Source: Nicotiana tabacum
Lineage: Eukaryota; Streptophyta; Magnoliopsida; Solanales; Solanaceae
Reading direction: 5' to 3'
Length of the DNA: 64,000 nucleotides
NCBI RefSeq assembly: GCF_000715075.1
Contig: NC_134087.1
Coordinates: 102,711,161 to 102,775,160 of the forward strand
Shown: positions 13,410 to 25,967 of the stretch, in pieces
Numbering within the stretch: the first letter of the stretch is position 1
Layout of the letters: every line of letters begins with the position of its first letter
Program-made: the position numbers and the translations under genes
Notes under the pieces: generated by a model
The model's input: only the letters and a program-made list of their open reading frames with translations
Database searches by the model: none
Told to the model about the DNA's origin: nothing

Positions 13410-15893
13410 TGTAACGACCCGACCGGTCGTTTTGAGCTCTAGTGCGTCATTCAGTAGTTTGAGGCCATGAGAAACTTCACTTCAGGTATTATGACTTGTA
13501 CGCACGGTTGGAATTGAATTCTGGGAAGTTCGGAGTTGATTGAGAAAGAGAATTCTCATCCGGAAGCTTTAAGTTGAAAGAATAGACGAAGGTTGGATGT
13601 TTAAGTAAACGACCTCGGAATCGGGATTCGAAGGCTCCAGTAGGTTCGTATGATGATTTCGGACTTGAACGTATGTCCAGATCGGGTGTTGGAAGATCCA
13701 ACAACGTTTCAGCATTTATTGTGGAAGTTAGCATTTTTAAAGGAATTTAATAAGTTTGGGTTGAAGTGCATTTTAGTTCTATCGATGTTCCTTTGGGATT
13801 CCGAGTTTGGGAATAGCTCCGTATGGTGATTCTGGAGATGGGAGCGCGATTGAAAGTGAATTCGGAGGTCCGTAGGTCATTTTGGAGTCATTTGGCTAAA
13901 GATAGAAATTTTAAGGTTTTTGAGAAGTTTGACCGAGAGTTGACTTTCTGATATCGGGGTCAGATTCACGATTTCGGAAGTTGGAGTAGGTCCGTAATGG
14001 CAAATATGACTTGCATGCAAAATTTGAGGTCAATCGGACGTGATTTAAACATCGAAAGTAGAAGTTTGAAATTCTAATATTCATAAAACTTGGATTGGAG
14101 GTCGATTCGTGGTTTTAGCATTGTTTGATATGATTTGAGGCCTCGAGCAAGTCCGTAATGTGTTTTGGGACTGGTTAGTATGATTGGTTGGGGTCCCGGG
14201 GGCCTCGGGTGGATTTCAGGTGGTTAACAGATCGAAATGGAATTTTTGGAAAAGGCTGAAGTTGCTGGTTGCGATCATAACCGCACCTACGGTTGGTAAA
14301 CCACAGGTGCGAGACCGCAGAAGCAGTCCACCTATCGCAGAAGCGGCCTAAGGCCAGGCAGCCCAAGACCGCAGATGCGGCCCTAAATCCGCAGAAGCGG
14401 AACCGCAGAAATGGTGGGCCTATCCGCAGAAGTGGCCTAGACCGCAGAAGTAGTCTTCCTTCCGCAGAAGTGGTCTTACTTCCGTAGAAGCGGTGGCCGC
14501 AGGTGTATCCCAAGATCGCACATGCCGAAATCGCAGAAGGCAGTGGCCTTTATTTATTCGGGCTCTAAGGCCATTTTTGCTCATTTTCACTCATTTCTTG
14601 GGCGATTTTGGGAGCTTTTGAGAGAAAACTTCCACCTAGCATCTTGAGGTAAGTATATCCCACCTATTCTTAGTTTAATGCTTGAGTTTTGGGTAGATTA
14701 ACGCATATAAAAATTAGTGAAAATCATGGGGATAGAGTAAAACCTAGGGTTTTGTTAAAAACAAGATTTAACCACGAAATTTGTTATAGAATGGAGTAGA
14801 AATCATATATTCTTGATCCTTAGGTTATAAAGAACAACTTTCTTTGAAAAATTTTGGAATCCGAGCACGTGGGCCAGGAGTCGAATTTTAGGAAACTTGT
14901 GTTTAATATTGGGAAATAGCTTAAATAGTTAGAATGCAATCTTGCGATCTTGTATTGACTAGTTCTTACCTCGTTTATTTAGTTTTGGATCGTTCGGCTC
15001 CAAATTGAGAGTTGAGCTTGTTCTTGGTATTGGAAGTACGCTTTGAAGCGAGGTGAGTCTCCCTTCTAACCTTGTAAGAGGGAATTATCACCATAGGTGA
15101 TATAATTGGTTATGTGCTTCTATTTGTGGGGGCTACGTATGCACGAGGTGGCGAGAGTCCGTGCATAGCTACTATTATGTTTAAATCCGGGTAGTCTAGG
15201 ACCCAAAAGCATGCTATACTTGGACTATTTGTAATATTATTGACAACTTGAATTGCTTAAATCACATTGAATTAGTAAATGAATTTCTAAAATGATTTAA
15301 ACTTCATTTTCTTAAATTGTTAAAAGAGAATTGGTTTTTCTTTGGATAATTGTTCCATGTTGACTTCTTGATTGACTGCCCATGTGTGTTTATTTTCGGA
15401 ACGAGCCGAACACCTCGGCAGATTAAATAGATGCATCTATGGTTTGTGTCGTTCGACCCTCGGCAGTGCACAGTTTAAATATTGTTGGATCGGGCCGTAC
15501 GACCTCGTCATGATATGCGCATGTTTGTATTGCCTGCCTTGAGAGTTATTGATGTTGATATTTGCTCTCCCCGACTTGAGATAATTGTTAATTAATGGAT
15601 TATGAATCAGAGACTTTTAATTAAAAGGAACTCTTACCTGTTTCGTGACTTATTTGAAATTACTGTTGTTTTTAATAAATCCATGATTTCTCGCATTAAT
15701 AATATATTATTATCGGACCACTAGTAAATGTCGAAGTCGACCTATCGTCTCTACTTATTATTTATTATTTATTTGTTTAAAGGAAATGATTTTAAAATAA
15801 TTAAAATGAGAAATTGCTAGTAAATCGTGGTTGGCTTTCCTGACAGTGGTGTCCGGTGCCATCACGACCCTTAGTGGATTTTGGGTCGTAACA
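13410..15893 (+). mobile_element. 3' LTR of B, internally deleted
   Basis: 2484 bp, TGTAACGACCCGACCGG to GGGTCGTAACA. Compared with the 5' copy it lacks ~350 bp: sequence jumps from CTCTACTT to ATTATTTATTATTTATTTG near 15758. The 5' LTR has the leucine-zipper-free GC stretch and TACACTTGTTGTGCA region in between (6682-6732 and 9481-9784). The GC hairpin array is retained at 14278-14540. Confidence 0.88.
14278..14540 (+). repeat. Hairpin-type minisatellite in B 3' LTR
   Basis: Counterpart of 5244-5466 with altered copy number: additional GTAGAAGCGGTGG and TTCCGCAGAAGTGGTC units are present. It shows the array has changed length between the two LTRs of one element. Confidence 0.72.
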
Positions 15894-16106
15894 CGATATT
15901 AGAAAAGGAATTCAAATACTATTGATATCAAAATTCTTTACTTTCCAAACAAAAAACTTCATAAGGAAAATATTAGTACAGTGATTGAACTTTATTTTTA
16001 AAAAAATAATTCTTATTTCAATTTAATTTCAATAAATGGAATTCCATATATAGTTCTTAACTGATATTTCCTTATTTGACAATCTCCCACAAACTCTTTA
16101 AGATTG
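15894..16106 (+). repeat. AT-rich satellite monomer 2 (long form), right part
   Basis: Resumes the monomer cut by B: 15894-15898 is the duplicated CGATA, followed by TTAGAAAAGGAATTCAAATAC. It ends at AAGATTG before the next inverted repeat. Confidence 0.8.
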
Positions 16107-16218
16107 TCAAGTGGCTTTATAGTAGCTTGCCACTTGGCTTAACCACAATGCAAACTTTTTTGCTTTAATATATACATAGATTGTATATTTGTTTAAAATT
16201 CAGAAAATTTAATCTAGA
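16107..16218 (+). repeat. AT-rich satellite monomer 3 (short form), left part
   Basis: Begins with the 31-bp inverted repeat (16107-16137). It has the short-form junction ATATACATAGATTGTATATTTG and is cut at AATCTAGA by element D. Confidence 0.8.
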
Positions 16219-16915
16219 TGTGACGACCCATCTTGTCGTCTTAAGAATTTACACTCTGATCCCCTATTAACTACTTTCCCCAAGTTTATTTCTGCTATTT
16301 TGATTTGTCGGGATGTTCAGCTTTGAATTTCGGAGAGTTTTGGAAAACTTAGTCCCTAAATGAGAGCTTAAGTGTTGGAAAGTTGACCATAGTCGGAAGA
16401 GTGTGAAGACGGCCTCGGAATGGAAATCTGATGGTTCCGTTAGCTTCGTTGGGTGATTTCGGGCCTAGGGGCGTGATCGGATTGTGTTTTGAAGGTTTGT
16501 AGCTAATTTAGGCTTGAAATGGCAAGAGTCAAATTTTTGAAGTTTTCGGTCCGATAGTGAGATTTTGATCTAAGGGTTGGAATGGAATTCCGAAAATTAG
16601 AGTAGCTTCATAGTGTTGAATGTGACATTCTTGCAAAATTTTAGGTCGTTCGGACGAGATTTGATAGACTTTTTGATCGAAACCATAAGTTAAGAGTTCT
16701 TAGAGTTCTTAGGCTTGAATCCTATATTAAATTGGTGATTTGATGTTGTTGTGAGCATTCCGAAGTTATGAACAAGTTTGAACGATGTCATGGGATGTGT
16801 TGGTACAACTGGTTTGAAGTCCCGGGGACTCGGGTGAGTTCTGGGTAGGTTCCGGGATGTTTTAGGCCGAAAATCATAGCTGTTGCAGGTTCAGAAGAGT
16901 TGCAGGCCTCGGAAC

Positions 16916-17262
16916 CCACCAGTGCGGTCCGCACAAAGTCCAGTGCGTCCGCGGTGGGGGCTGTGCGGCCGCGCAAAATGCAATGCGGTCCGCGGTGAGA
17001 AAAATTTCACTAGTCCTACTTCGGAAGCTCATATATTTTGAACTACAAGGAATTTTAGGATGATTAAAAAACAAAAGTTGTAGCCCTTCATGTCTAGTTT
17101 CCAGAATGGTAAAGATATTTCAATTTGGACATCTGTAGATAATTTTATGACAAAAATACTAAAGTCTGTCACTGTAGTCAAAACACGTGCGGACAACACT
17201 CGTTTTTGTGCGGACAGCACTGGTTTTGTGCGGACAACACTCGTTTTTGTGGGGTCCGCAGT
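16916..17262 (+). repeat. GTGCGGACCGCAC-type GC repeats upstream of TATA, D 5' LTR
   Basis: Two clusters (16916-17000 and 17186-17262) of units such as GTGCGGTCCGCAC, TGCGTCCGCGGTG and TTTTGTGCGGACAGCACTCG, many nearly self-complementary. The last unit ends 23 bp before the TATAAATA box. Confidence 0.7.
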
Positions 17263-17284
17263 GGTGGAAATCCGGGGGGTGCTC

Positions 17285-17292
17285 TATAAATA
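17285..17292 (+). promoter_or_regulatory. TATA box of D 5' LTR
   Basis: CTCTATAAATACGAGG is a textbook plant TATA context, ~1.07 kb into the LTR. It is kept unchanged in the 3' LTR at 24728-24735. The transcription start would lie ~30 bp downstream. Confidence 0.7.
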
Positions 17293-18147
17293 CGAGGTTT
17301 TGGATTTTATTTCATATTTTGACCTAGAGAGCTCGGATTTTGGCGATTTTTTGAAGGTTTTTCAAGAAATTCATCGGGGTAAGAGATTATAACTCAGATT
17401 TAGCTAGAGTACATGAATCCATCATTGAATTCATCATTTAATTCGTGATTTGGGATGGAATTTGGGAAGAAATCTTGTGAAATCTTTCAAAAATATAAAA
17501 TGATGATTTGAAGGACCAAATGGTATCGGAATTGGATAATTTTGGTATGGTTAGACTCGTGAGAGTATGAGGATTCTAAAAATGTAAATTTTACCCGATT
17601 CCGAGATTAGGGATCGAGGGGCGTTTTGGTCATTTTACATAATTTCGCATATTAGCTTAGAATTTAATTGTAGAATCAGTTAGTTGAAGTGTTATTTACA
17701 TTATGAAATTGAATTGAATAGGTTTGGGCCATTTGGAGTCGAGTATTCGTGGCAAGAACGTGGTGTTGGGTTGATTTTGAGCCGGTTCGAGGTAAGTGGC
17801 TTGTCTAACCTTGTGTGGGGGACCTTCCCCTTAGGATTTGATATATTTGGTAACTGAAATGCCTTGTACGTGAGGTGACGAGTGCGTACTTGTGCTATTT
17901 TTTGAAAATCCGGTTTTTGTTAAGTAATTACTAGTATGTTTCTTTTTATGTTTATATTACCTACATTTAAAGCCTGTTGTTAGCCTAGGAAAAGCATGTC
18001 TAAGTGTTTTAATTGCCTTATTAGCTCAAATTGCTTTACCTGAATTCTGTGCAGCATGCTAGGGTAGAATTACTTGTTTGCCTTGATATGTAATTGACAT
18101 TTCTGAATATTTTCCTGATGTTGCTCTTGGTTGTTTATTTGGGACTA

Positions 18148-18460
18148 CGAATGTGGGATTCCGGTAGCTCCCCCTTGTCTATTTATTTAGGACTACGGAT
18201 GTGGGATTCCGGTAGATCGTCCCTGCACAGTTATATGGAACTACGGGACTGCACCCGGTAGATTCCCTCAGTACTTGGTATTTACATTTAGGACTACGGA
18301 TTGGGATTCCGATAGATCCTCGCGCACTGATAGTTGGACTACGGGACGAGATCCCGGGAGATCCTTCGGATATATATGATGGACTACGGGATGGTATCCC
18401 GAGAGATCCACTGGATAGATGTAATTGGGACTATTGGATGGTATCCTGGAAGGTACCCCG
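18148..18460 (+). repeat. GGACTACGG-type tandem array in D 5' LTR
   Basis: About seven imperfect units of 35-65 bp, each with GGACTACGG(A/G) followed by a (T/A)CC(C/G)GG or ATTCCGGTAG(A/C)TC half. Several can fold as short hairpins, since CTACGGAT and ATTCCGGTAG are near-complementary. Equivalent array in the 3' LTR at 36207-36530. Confidence 0.75.
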
Positions 18461-19136
18461 GTTGTTATCTCTGTGTTGCGTTGTATTTCCTTTCCGTGAT
18501 TTTTTTGTCTCTGTTGTAGTTGTTGTTGTTCTTTCTATTCTATGTTATTTCTTACTATTGCACTTAATTATACTATCTTATTCTACAATGTTAGACCTTA
18601 TATTTTATTTAAACTTAGTAGGTCCCTGACCTTTCTCGTCATTACCCGACCGAGGTTAGGCTTGGCACTTACTGAGTACCGCTGTGGTATACTCATGCCC
18701 TTTCTGCGCATGTTTTTCATGTGCAGATCTAGGTATCTTGACTCAGACTTACCATCCTTGAGGCGAGACGACCCTTCGGAGACTTCGAGGTATATCTGCC
18801 GCGTCCGCAGACCGAGGAGTCTCTCTCTATTCTCTCTTGTAGTTACAGCCCTTCTGTATTTACTTGTTTTAGACTATTCTGGAGTTAGAGCACTATGTAA
18901 TATCCTTAGCTTGTGATTCATGGGTTTCCGGGGCTTGGAAGTATGTATCTGTTTGAGAGTTAAATATTGTGTATGTCGAGCGGCACTTTTAAACACTATT
19001 TTATTACTCTAATTCTGTTTTAAATCGTTTAATTTCCGCAAATTTGGTTTATCTTCTGCAATTTAGGCTTAGCTAGTCGTAGAGACTCATTGCCGTCACG
19101 ATGATTCACAGAGGGCGAACCGGGGTCGTGACAAGT

Positions 19137-19148
19137 TGGTATTAGAGC
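19137..19148 (+). other. Primer-binding site of D
   Basis: TGGTATTAGAGC: matches the initiator-Met primer site except for one C-to-T change. Three bases after the LTR end. Confidence 0.85.
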
Positions 19149-19335
19149 TCTAGGTTCATAGGAGTCATGGATCACAAGCCGGTTTATTAGAGTCACGTTG
19201 ATCGGTACGGAGATGTCTATACTTATCTATGAGAGGCTATGTAACTGTTACGAAAATTCCACATCATTTGATTTCCTTGTCGTGCAGTATTTTTGACATC
19301 ACAATTCTAAACTTCTATCTTTTATTCTCTCATAG

Positions 19336-20026
19336 ATGATGAGGACACGTGCTACTAGGGATGATCAGACACCCGTACCCCCTGCAAGAACCATCAGAGG
19401 TCGGGGCCAGGTAGAGGCAAAGGACGTGCACGTGGTGTAGTTAGGGCACCCGCGTGAGCTACCAGCATTTCCAGCCAGAGGTTAGGCATCGGATACGCCT
19501 ACTGCTACTCCTACTCCAGCACTTTAGTAGATATTAGCATAGTTTTTGAGCATGTTTGGTACCTTAGTTCGGGCGGGGTTGATTCAGGTTGTACTAACTT
19601 TTTCACAGATCAGGGGAGGGACCCAGACTCCCACCTCCCCCACTCTAGAGCAGCAAGTTCCCATTGGTCAGGTTCCAGGTGTCATGGCGACATAGCTTAT
19701 GGTCCCAGTTCAGCGGGTGGTGAGGACCTCTCACCGAGTAGGGGACAGGTGGGTCCAGGAGAGAAAGGACAGATGAGGTCAGGAGGGAGAGTATAGGGGA
19801 GTGAGTGGACCTTGTAGATTGGGGAGGCCTACTGGTCCTTATTTTGGAGGAAGAGTACGGCATGGTAGAAGTTTTGGGGGTTAGCCATCTCAGTTTGCAT
19901 CTCAGATTTTACACAGTGTTTCAGGTGTTCAAGGGTCTTGGAGTACCTATACCGCGTAGTTCCCACTGCCACGTCAGCTGCAAGGTTGCTTTGAGTGCGG
20001 TGACATACGCCATATGGTGATGTATT
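19336..20026 (+). pseudogene. Degenerate, shortened gag remnant of D
   Basis: The segment begins with ATGATGAGGACACGTGC, a typical position for the gag start after the primer site, and encodes a basic, arginine/glycine-rich start that hits TAG after 34 codons. Fragments in all three frames have the low-complexity composition of Tekay/Del gag C-termini. The zinc knuckle is visible at 19987-20029: CFECGDIRHMV in one frame, with its last Cys and the following PRLGR in the next, so a 1-base insertion splits the knuckle. Only ~0.7 kb remains, so the structural core of gag is largely deleted. No functional capsid can be expected. Confidence 0.65.
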
Positions 20027-23000
20027 TGCCCTAGACTTGGGAGGAGTGCACCTCCACAGACTTCTCAGCCACAGCGTGCCCCACAGAGTTCTCAGGCTGT
20101 GGTTACAACCCCAGTTGCTACCCCACCTGCTCAGCCAGCTAGAGGGGAAAGCCAGGCCAGATATTATGCCCTTCCAGCCTATACCAAAGTTGTTGCCTCT
20201 GATTCTATCATCACAGGTATGATATTGGTTTGTCACAGAGATGCATCGGTTCTATTCGATCCAGGCTCCACTTACTCTTATGTGTCTTCTTATTTTGCTC
20301 CGCATTTGGGTGTATCTCGGGATTCTTTGAGTTCCCCTGTTTATGTTTCTACTCCTGTGGGAGATTTTCTTGTTGTGGACCACATTTATCAATCGTGTTT
20401 GGTTGCTCTTAGTGGTTTTGAGACCAGAGCCGATTTATTATTGCTCAGCATGGTAGATTTTGACATTATCTTGGGCATGAACTGGTTGTTGCCCCATTAT
20501 GCTATCCTTGATTATCACGCCAAACCGTGACACTGGCTATGCCAGGTGTACCGCGTGCTGAGTGGAGGGGTACTTTAGGTCACACTCCCCGTAGAGTTAT
20601 TTCTTTTCTTAAAGCTCAGCATATGGTTGAGAAGGGGTGTGATGCGTATTTAGCCTATGTGAGAGATGTTAGTATTGATACCCCTTCGGTTGATTCAGTT
20701 CCAGTAGTACAGGATTTTCCCGATGTGTTTCAAGCTGATCTTCCAGGCATGCCGCCTGATAAAGATAATGATTTTGGCATTGATCTGTTGTCGGGCACTC
20801 AACCCATTTCTATTCCTCCGTATCGTATGGCTCCTCTTGAGTTGAAGGAGTTGAAGGATCAGTTACAGGAATTGCTTGATAAGGGTTTTATTCGACCCAG
20901 TGTATCACCTTGGGGTGCTCCTGTCTTGTTTGTGAAGAAAAAGGATGGTTCTACGTGTATGTGTATTGATTATTTCCAGTTGAACAAGGTTACAGTGAAG
21001 AACCATAATCCTTTGCCTCGTATTAATGATCTGTTTGACCAGCTTCAGGGAGTACGGGTGTTTTCTAAGATTGATTTGCGCTCAAGTTACCATCAGTTGA
21101 AGATTCGGGAGCCAGATATCCCGAAGAGTGCTTCCAGGACTCGGTATGGTCATTACGAGTTCCTTGTTATGTCATTTGGGCTGACCAATGCCCTAGTGGC
21201 CTTTATGCATTTGATGCACAGTGTGTTCCGGCCGTATCTTGACACGTTCATCATTGTCTTTATTAATGATATTTTGGTGTATTCCCGGAGTCAGGAAGAT
21301 CATGAGCAGCACCTGAGGATTGTGCTTCACACTTTGAGAGAAAAGAAGTTATATGCTAAATTCTCGAAAGGTGAGTTTTGGTTGGATTCAGTGGCATTCT
21401 TAGGCCACGTGGTATCGAGTGAGGGTATTCAGGTGGATCCGAAGAAGATAGAGGTCATGCAGAGTTGGCCAAGACCATCCTCAACTACGGAGATCCGAAG
21501 TTTCCTTGGCTTGGCGAGCTATTACCGTCAATTTGTGGAGGGGTTTTCATCGATTGTAGCCCCTATGACCAAATTGGCCCAAAAGGGTACTCCGTTCCAG
21601 TGGACGAAGGAGTGCGGGGCGAGCTTTCAGAAGCTCAAGACAGCTTTGACCACAGCCCCAATTTTGATACAGCCTACAGGTTCGGGGTCTTATACGGTCT
21701 ATTGTGATGCCTCGAGGGTTGGCCTCAGAGCGGTGTTGATGCAGGATGGTAGGGTGATTGCCTACGCATCCAGACAATTGAAGATACACGAGAAGAACTA
21801 CCTTATTCACGACCTTGAGTTAGCTGCCATTGTTCACGCCCTAAAGATTTGGCGCCATTATTTATACAGGGTTCCCTGTGAGATTTGTACTAACCATCGG
21901 AGCTTGCAGCACTTGTTCAGGCAAGAGGATCTAAATTTGTTCCAGAGGAGGTAGTTAGAGTTGCTAAAGGACTATGATATCACTATTTTGTATCACCCGG
22001 GCAAGGCCAATGTGGTGGCCGATACTTTGAATCACCGGGCAGAGAGTTTGGGGAGTTTTTCTTATTTACCAGCATCAAAGAGGCCTATGGCGATGGATAT
22101 TCAGGCCTTAGCCAACCAGTTTGTGAGATTAGATCTTTCGGAGCCCAGTCGGGTTCTAGCTTGCGTGGTTTCTCGGTCTTCTTTATTTGGTCGTATCAGG
22201 GAGCGGCAGTATGATGACCCTCATTTGCTTGTCCTCAAGGACAAGGTTCAGCACGGTGATGCTAGTGATGCGACTATTGGTGATGATAGGGTAGTGAGGA
22301 TGCAGGGACGGAATTATGTACCTAATGTTGATGGGCTTCCGGAGTTGATTCTGGAGGAGGCCTGTAGCTCGCGGTATTCCATTCATCTGGGTGCCGCGAA
22401 GATATATCAGGATTAGAGACAGCACTATTAGTGGAGGCGGATAAAGAAAGATATAGTTGGATTCGTAGCTCGGTGCCTTAACTGTCAGCAGGTGAAGTAT
22501 GAGCACCAGAGACCGAGTAGGTTGCTTCAGCAGATCGAGATTCCCGAGTGGACGTGGGAGCGGATCACCATGGACTTTGTAGTTGGACTCCCACGGGCTT
22601 TGAAGAAGTTTGATGCTATTTGGGTGATTGTGTATCGGCTGACCAAGACCGCCCATTTCCTTCTTATGTGTACTACTTATTCTTCGGAGCGGTTGGTAGA
22701 GATTTATATCCGGGGGATTGTTCGTTTGCATGGTATTCCAGTGTCCATCATCTCATATAGGGGTACACAGTTTACATCACGGTTCTGGAGGGTTGTTCGG
22801 CATGAGTTGGGTACTCGGGTGGAGTTGAGTAAAACATTTCACCCTCATATGGACGGACAATCCGAGCGCACTATTCAGATTCTTGAGGATATGCTCCATG
22901 CGTGTGTGATTGAGTTTGGAGGGTCTTGGGATCAGCTCTTGCCATTGGCGGAGTTTTCTTACAATAACAGTTATCAGTCCAGCATTCAGATGGCACCGTA

Positions 23001-23640
23001 TGAGGCTTTATATGGTAGGCGGTGTAGATCTCCGATAGGTTGCTTTGAGCCGGGTGAGGCCAGATTATTGGGCATAGACTTGGTTCAGGATGCTTTGGAG
23101 AAGGTTAAGGTGATTTAGGATAGACTACGTACAGCCCAGTCCAAACAGAAGAGTTGCACGGACTGGAAGGTTCGTGATGTTTCCTAAATGGTTGGAGAAC
23201 GGGTTCTACTTCGGGTTTCGCCTATGAAGGGCGTTATGAGATTTGGGAAGAAAGGGAAGTTGAGTCCGAGGTTTATTGGCCTTTTTGAGATATTGAGGCA
23301 TGTTGGGGAGGTTACTTATGAGCTTGCCTTACCTCCCAGTTTGGCAGAAGTTCATTCGGTATTTCATGTTTCGATGCTTCGGAGGTATCACGGTGATCCG
23401 TCGCACATGTTGGATTTCAGTTCAGTCCAGTTGGACAAGGATCTATCCTATATTGAGGAGCCGGTGGCGATATTGGATAGGCAGGTTAGAAAGCTGAGGT
23501 CAAAACATTGCATCAGTAAAGGTTTAGTGGCGGGACCAGCTGGTCGAGGAGGCAACCTGGGAGACCAAGCAGGATATGCACAGCCGTTACCCTTATCTTT
23601 TCACTACTTCAGGTATGTCTCTATGCTCGTTCGAGGATGA
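20027..23640 (+). pseudogene. Broken pol of D: protease, RT, RNase H, integrase
   Basis: Tekay/Del-type polyprotein order. The aspartic protease motif DPGS starts at 20258. A 1-base loss near 20525 shifts the frame. RT runs from ~20760 with KKKDGS and FSKIDLRS; the FxDD box reads FIND, so its first Asp (21265-21267) is replaced by Asn. RNase H follows (CDAS; its THDR-type box reads TNHRSL, Asn at 21892). In-frame stops occur at 21952, 22414, 22429, 23116 and 23185. Integrase has its first Asp at 22573 and Glu at 22864, but the middle Asp is Tyr (22756); spacing is 60 and 35 residues. The C-terminal chromodomain-like tail changes frame near 23510. The protein cannot be functional. Most changes are C/G-to-T/A transitions. 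Confidence 0.92.
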
Positions 23641-23650
23641 ATGAATGTTT

Positions 23651-23662
23651 AATTGTGGAGGA
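23651..23662 (+). other. Polypurine tract of D (eroded)
   Basis: AATTGTGGAGGA just before the 3' LTR start. It is weaker than the AAGTGGGGGAGGA tracts of E and F. Confidence 0.6.
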
Positions 23663-25270
23663 TGTGACGACCCGGCTAGATGTCTTAAGAATCTACGCCC
23701 CGATCCCCTATTAACTACTTTCCCCAAGTTTATTTCTGCTATTTTGATTTGCCGGGATGTTCGTCTTTGAGTTTCGGAGAGTTTTGGGACACTTAGTCCC
23801 CAAATAAGAGCTTAAGTGTTGGAAAGTTGAACGTACTCAGAATAGTGTGAAGACGGCCTCGGAATGGAAATCTAACGGTTTTGTTAGCTCCGTTAGGTGA
23901 TTTCGGGCTTAGGGGCGTGATCGGATTGTATTTTGGAGGTCCGTAGCTAATTTAGGCTTGAAATGGCGAGAGTCGAATTTTTGAAGTTTCCATTCCGATA
24001 GTGAGATTTTGATCTAAGGGTTGGACTGAAATTCCGAAAATTGGAGTATCTCCGTAGTGTTGAATGTGACGTGCTTGCAAAATTTCAGGTTGTTCGGACG
24101 AGATTTGATATACTTTTTGATCGAAAGCATAAGTTAAGAGTTCTTGGAGTTCTTGGGCTAGAATCCTATGTTAAATTGGTGATTTAATGTTGTTGTGAGC
24201 GTTCTGAAGTTTTGAACAAGTTTGAACGATGTCATGGGATATGTTGGTACAATTGGTTTGAAGTCCCGGGGATTTGGGTGAGTTCCGGGTAGGTTCCGGG
24301 ATGTTTTAGGCCGAAAATCATAGATGTTGCAGGTCCAGAAGAGTTGCAGGCCTCGGAACCCACCAGTGCGGTCCGCACAAAGTCCAGTGCGTCCGCGGTG
24401 GGGGCTGTGCGGCCGCACAAAATGCAGTGCAGTCCGCGGTGAGGAAAATTTCACTGGTCCTATTTCGGAAGCTCATATCTTTTGATATACAAAGAATTTG
24501 GGATGATTCAAAAAACGAAAATTGTAGCCCTTCGTATCTAGTTTCTATAATGGTAAAGAAATTACAATTTGGACATATGTAGAGAAAGTTATGGCCAAAA
24601 TACTAAAGCCTATCACTGCAGTCAAAACCTGTGCGGACAGCACTCGTTTTTGTGCGGACCGCACTGGTTTTGTGCGGACAGCACTCGTTTTTGTGCGGTC
24701 CGCAATGGTGGAAATCCGGGGGTGCTCTATAAATACGAGGTTTTTAATTTTATTTCATATTTTGACCTAGAGAGCTTGGATTTTGGCGATATTTCGAAGG
24801 CTTTTCAAGAAATTCCTCAGGGTAAGTGATTCTAACTCAGATTTTGCTAGAATACATGAATCCATCATTGAATTCATCATTTAATTCATGATTTGGGATG
24901 GAATTTGGGAAGAAAATTTGTGAAATCTTTCAAAAATGTAAAATGATGATTTGAAGGACCAAATGGTATCGGAATTGGATAATTTTGGTATGGTTAGACT
25001 CGTGAGGGTATGAGGATTCTGAAAATGTGAATTTTACCTGATTCCGAGATGCGGGCCCGAGGGGTGTTTTGGTCATTTTACATAATTTCGCATATTAGCT
25101 TAGAATTTAATTGTAGAATCAGTTACTTGAAGTGTTATTTACATTATGCAATTGAATTGAATAGATTTGGGCCATTTGGAGTCGAGTACTCATGGCAAGA
25201 ACATGGTGTTGGGTTGATTTTGAGCCTGTTCGAGGTAAGTGGCTTGTCTAACCTTGTATGGGGGACCTTC
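23663..25270 (+). mobile_element. 3' LTR of D, left part
   Basis: Starts TGTGACGACCCGGC and matches the 5' LTR up to GGGGGACCTTC, where element E is inserted. CCTTC at 25266-25270 is the left copy of the E target duplication. Contains the GC repeats at 24362-24443 and 24629-24705 and the TATA box at 24728. Confidence 0.92.
24728..24735 (+). promoter_or_regulatory. TATA box of D 3' LTR
   Basis: Second copy of CTCTATAAATACGAGG, again 23 bp after the last GTGCGGTCCGCA unit. Confidence 0.68.
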
Positions 25271-25967
25271 TATCACGACCCTAACCCTGAACCCAGTCGT
25301 GATGGCACCTCTCATGAAGACAAGGCCAGCCAATTAGACCCAATTCACTATTTAAAATAGTTAAACAATATAAGAGCAGTCTAAACATGATTTAATGATA
25401 ATAAGTAGCGGATATTCAACTCAACACAACCCTAACTGGGGTGTCACAAGTCACGAGCATCTACTAGGGTATTAATACAATTGAAGGTCTAAAGTGTACA
25501 AATATGGTCTAATGAAATGAAGAGAGAGTAAAGCAATTTTGCGAGCGCCGGTAGCTACCTTGCTAAACTCTGATGACTCTGCCTCCGATCAGCCAAAACA
25601 TACCTGAATCTACACACAAGGTGCAGGGAGTAATGTGAGTACTCTGAATCAGTGAGTAATAATAATAAATAAAGACTGAAGGCAAGAAATCACGTAAAAC
25701 ATATCAAGATGATGTATAGAAGCAGTCCAAAACCAGTGAGAAAGCAGTGAAGCTGTAAAATCTCTTTAGAATATTTTGGCTCAGTTTAAACTTCTTTGAA
25801 AATGAGTTTTCCAACAATTACGCAAATGAATGCCAAAACAATTAGTGCAGATAAGCACAGAAATCCGCCTCTCGGGCACAAATACCATAGTTTAACAGGT
25901 AAAATGACCAGTAAATATGAAAGATAAACATATAATGATTCGCCCCTCAGGCACAATATCAACAACT

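Larger units (their letters stand above)
16219..19133 (+). mobile_element. 5' LTR of D
   Basis: 2915 bp, TGTGACGACCC to GGGGTCGTGACA. It contains two GC-rich repeat clusters upstream of a clear TATA box, and a GGACTACGG-type array ~1.9-2.2 kb in. Matches the split 3' LTR throughout. Confidence 0.92.
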
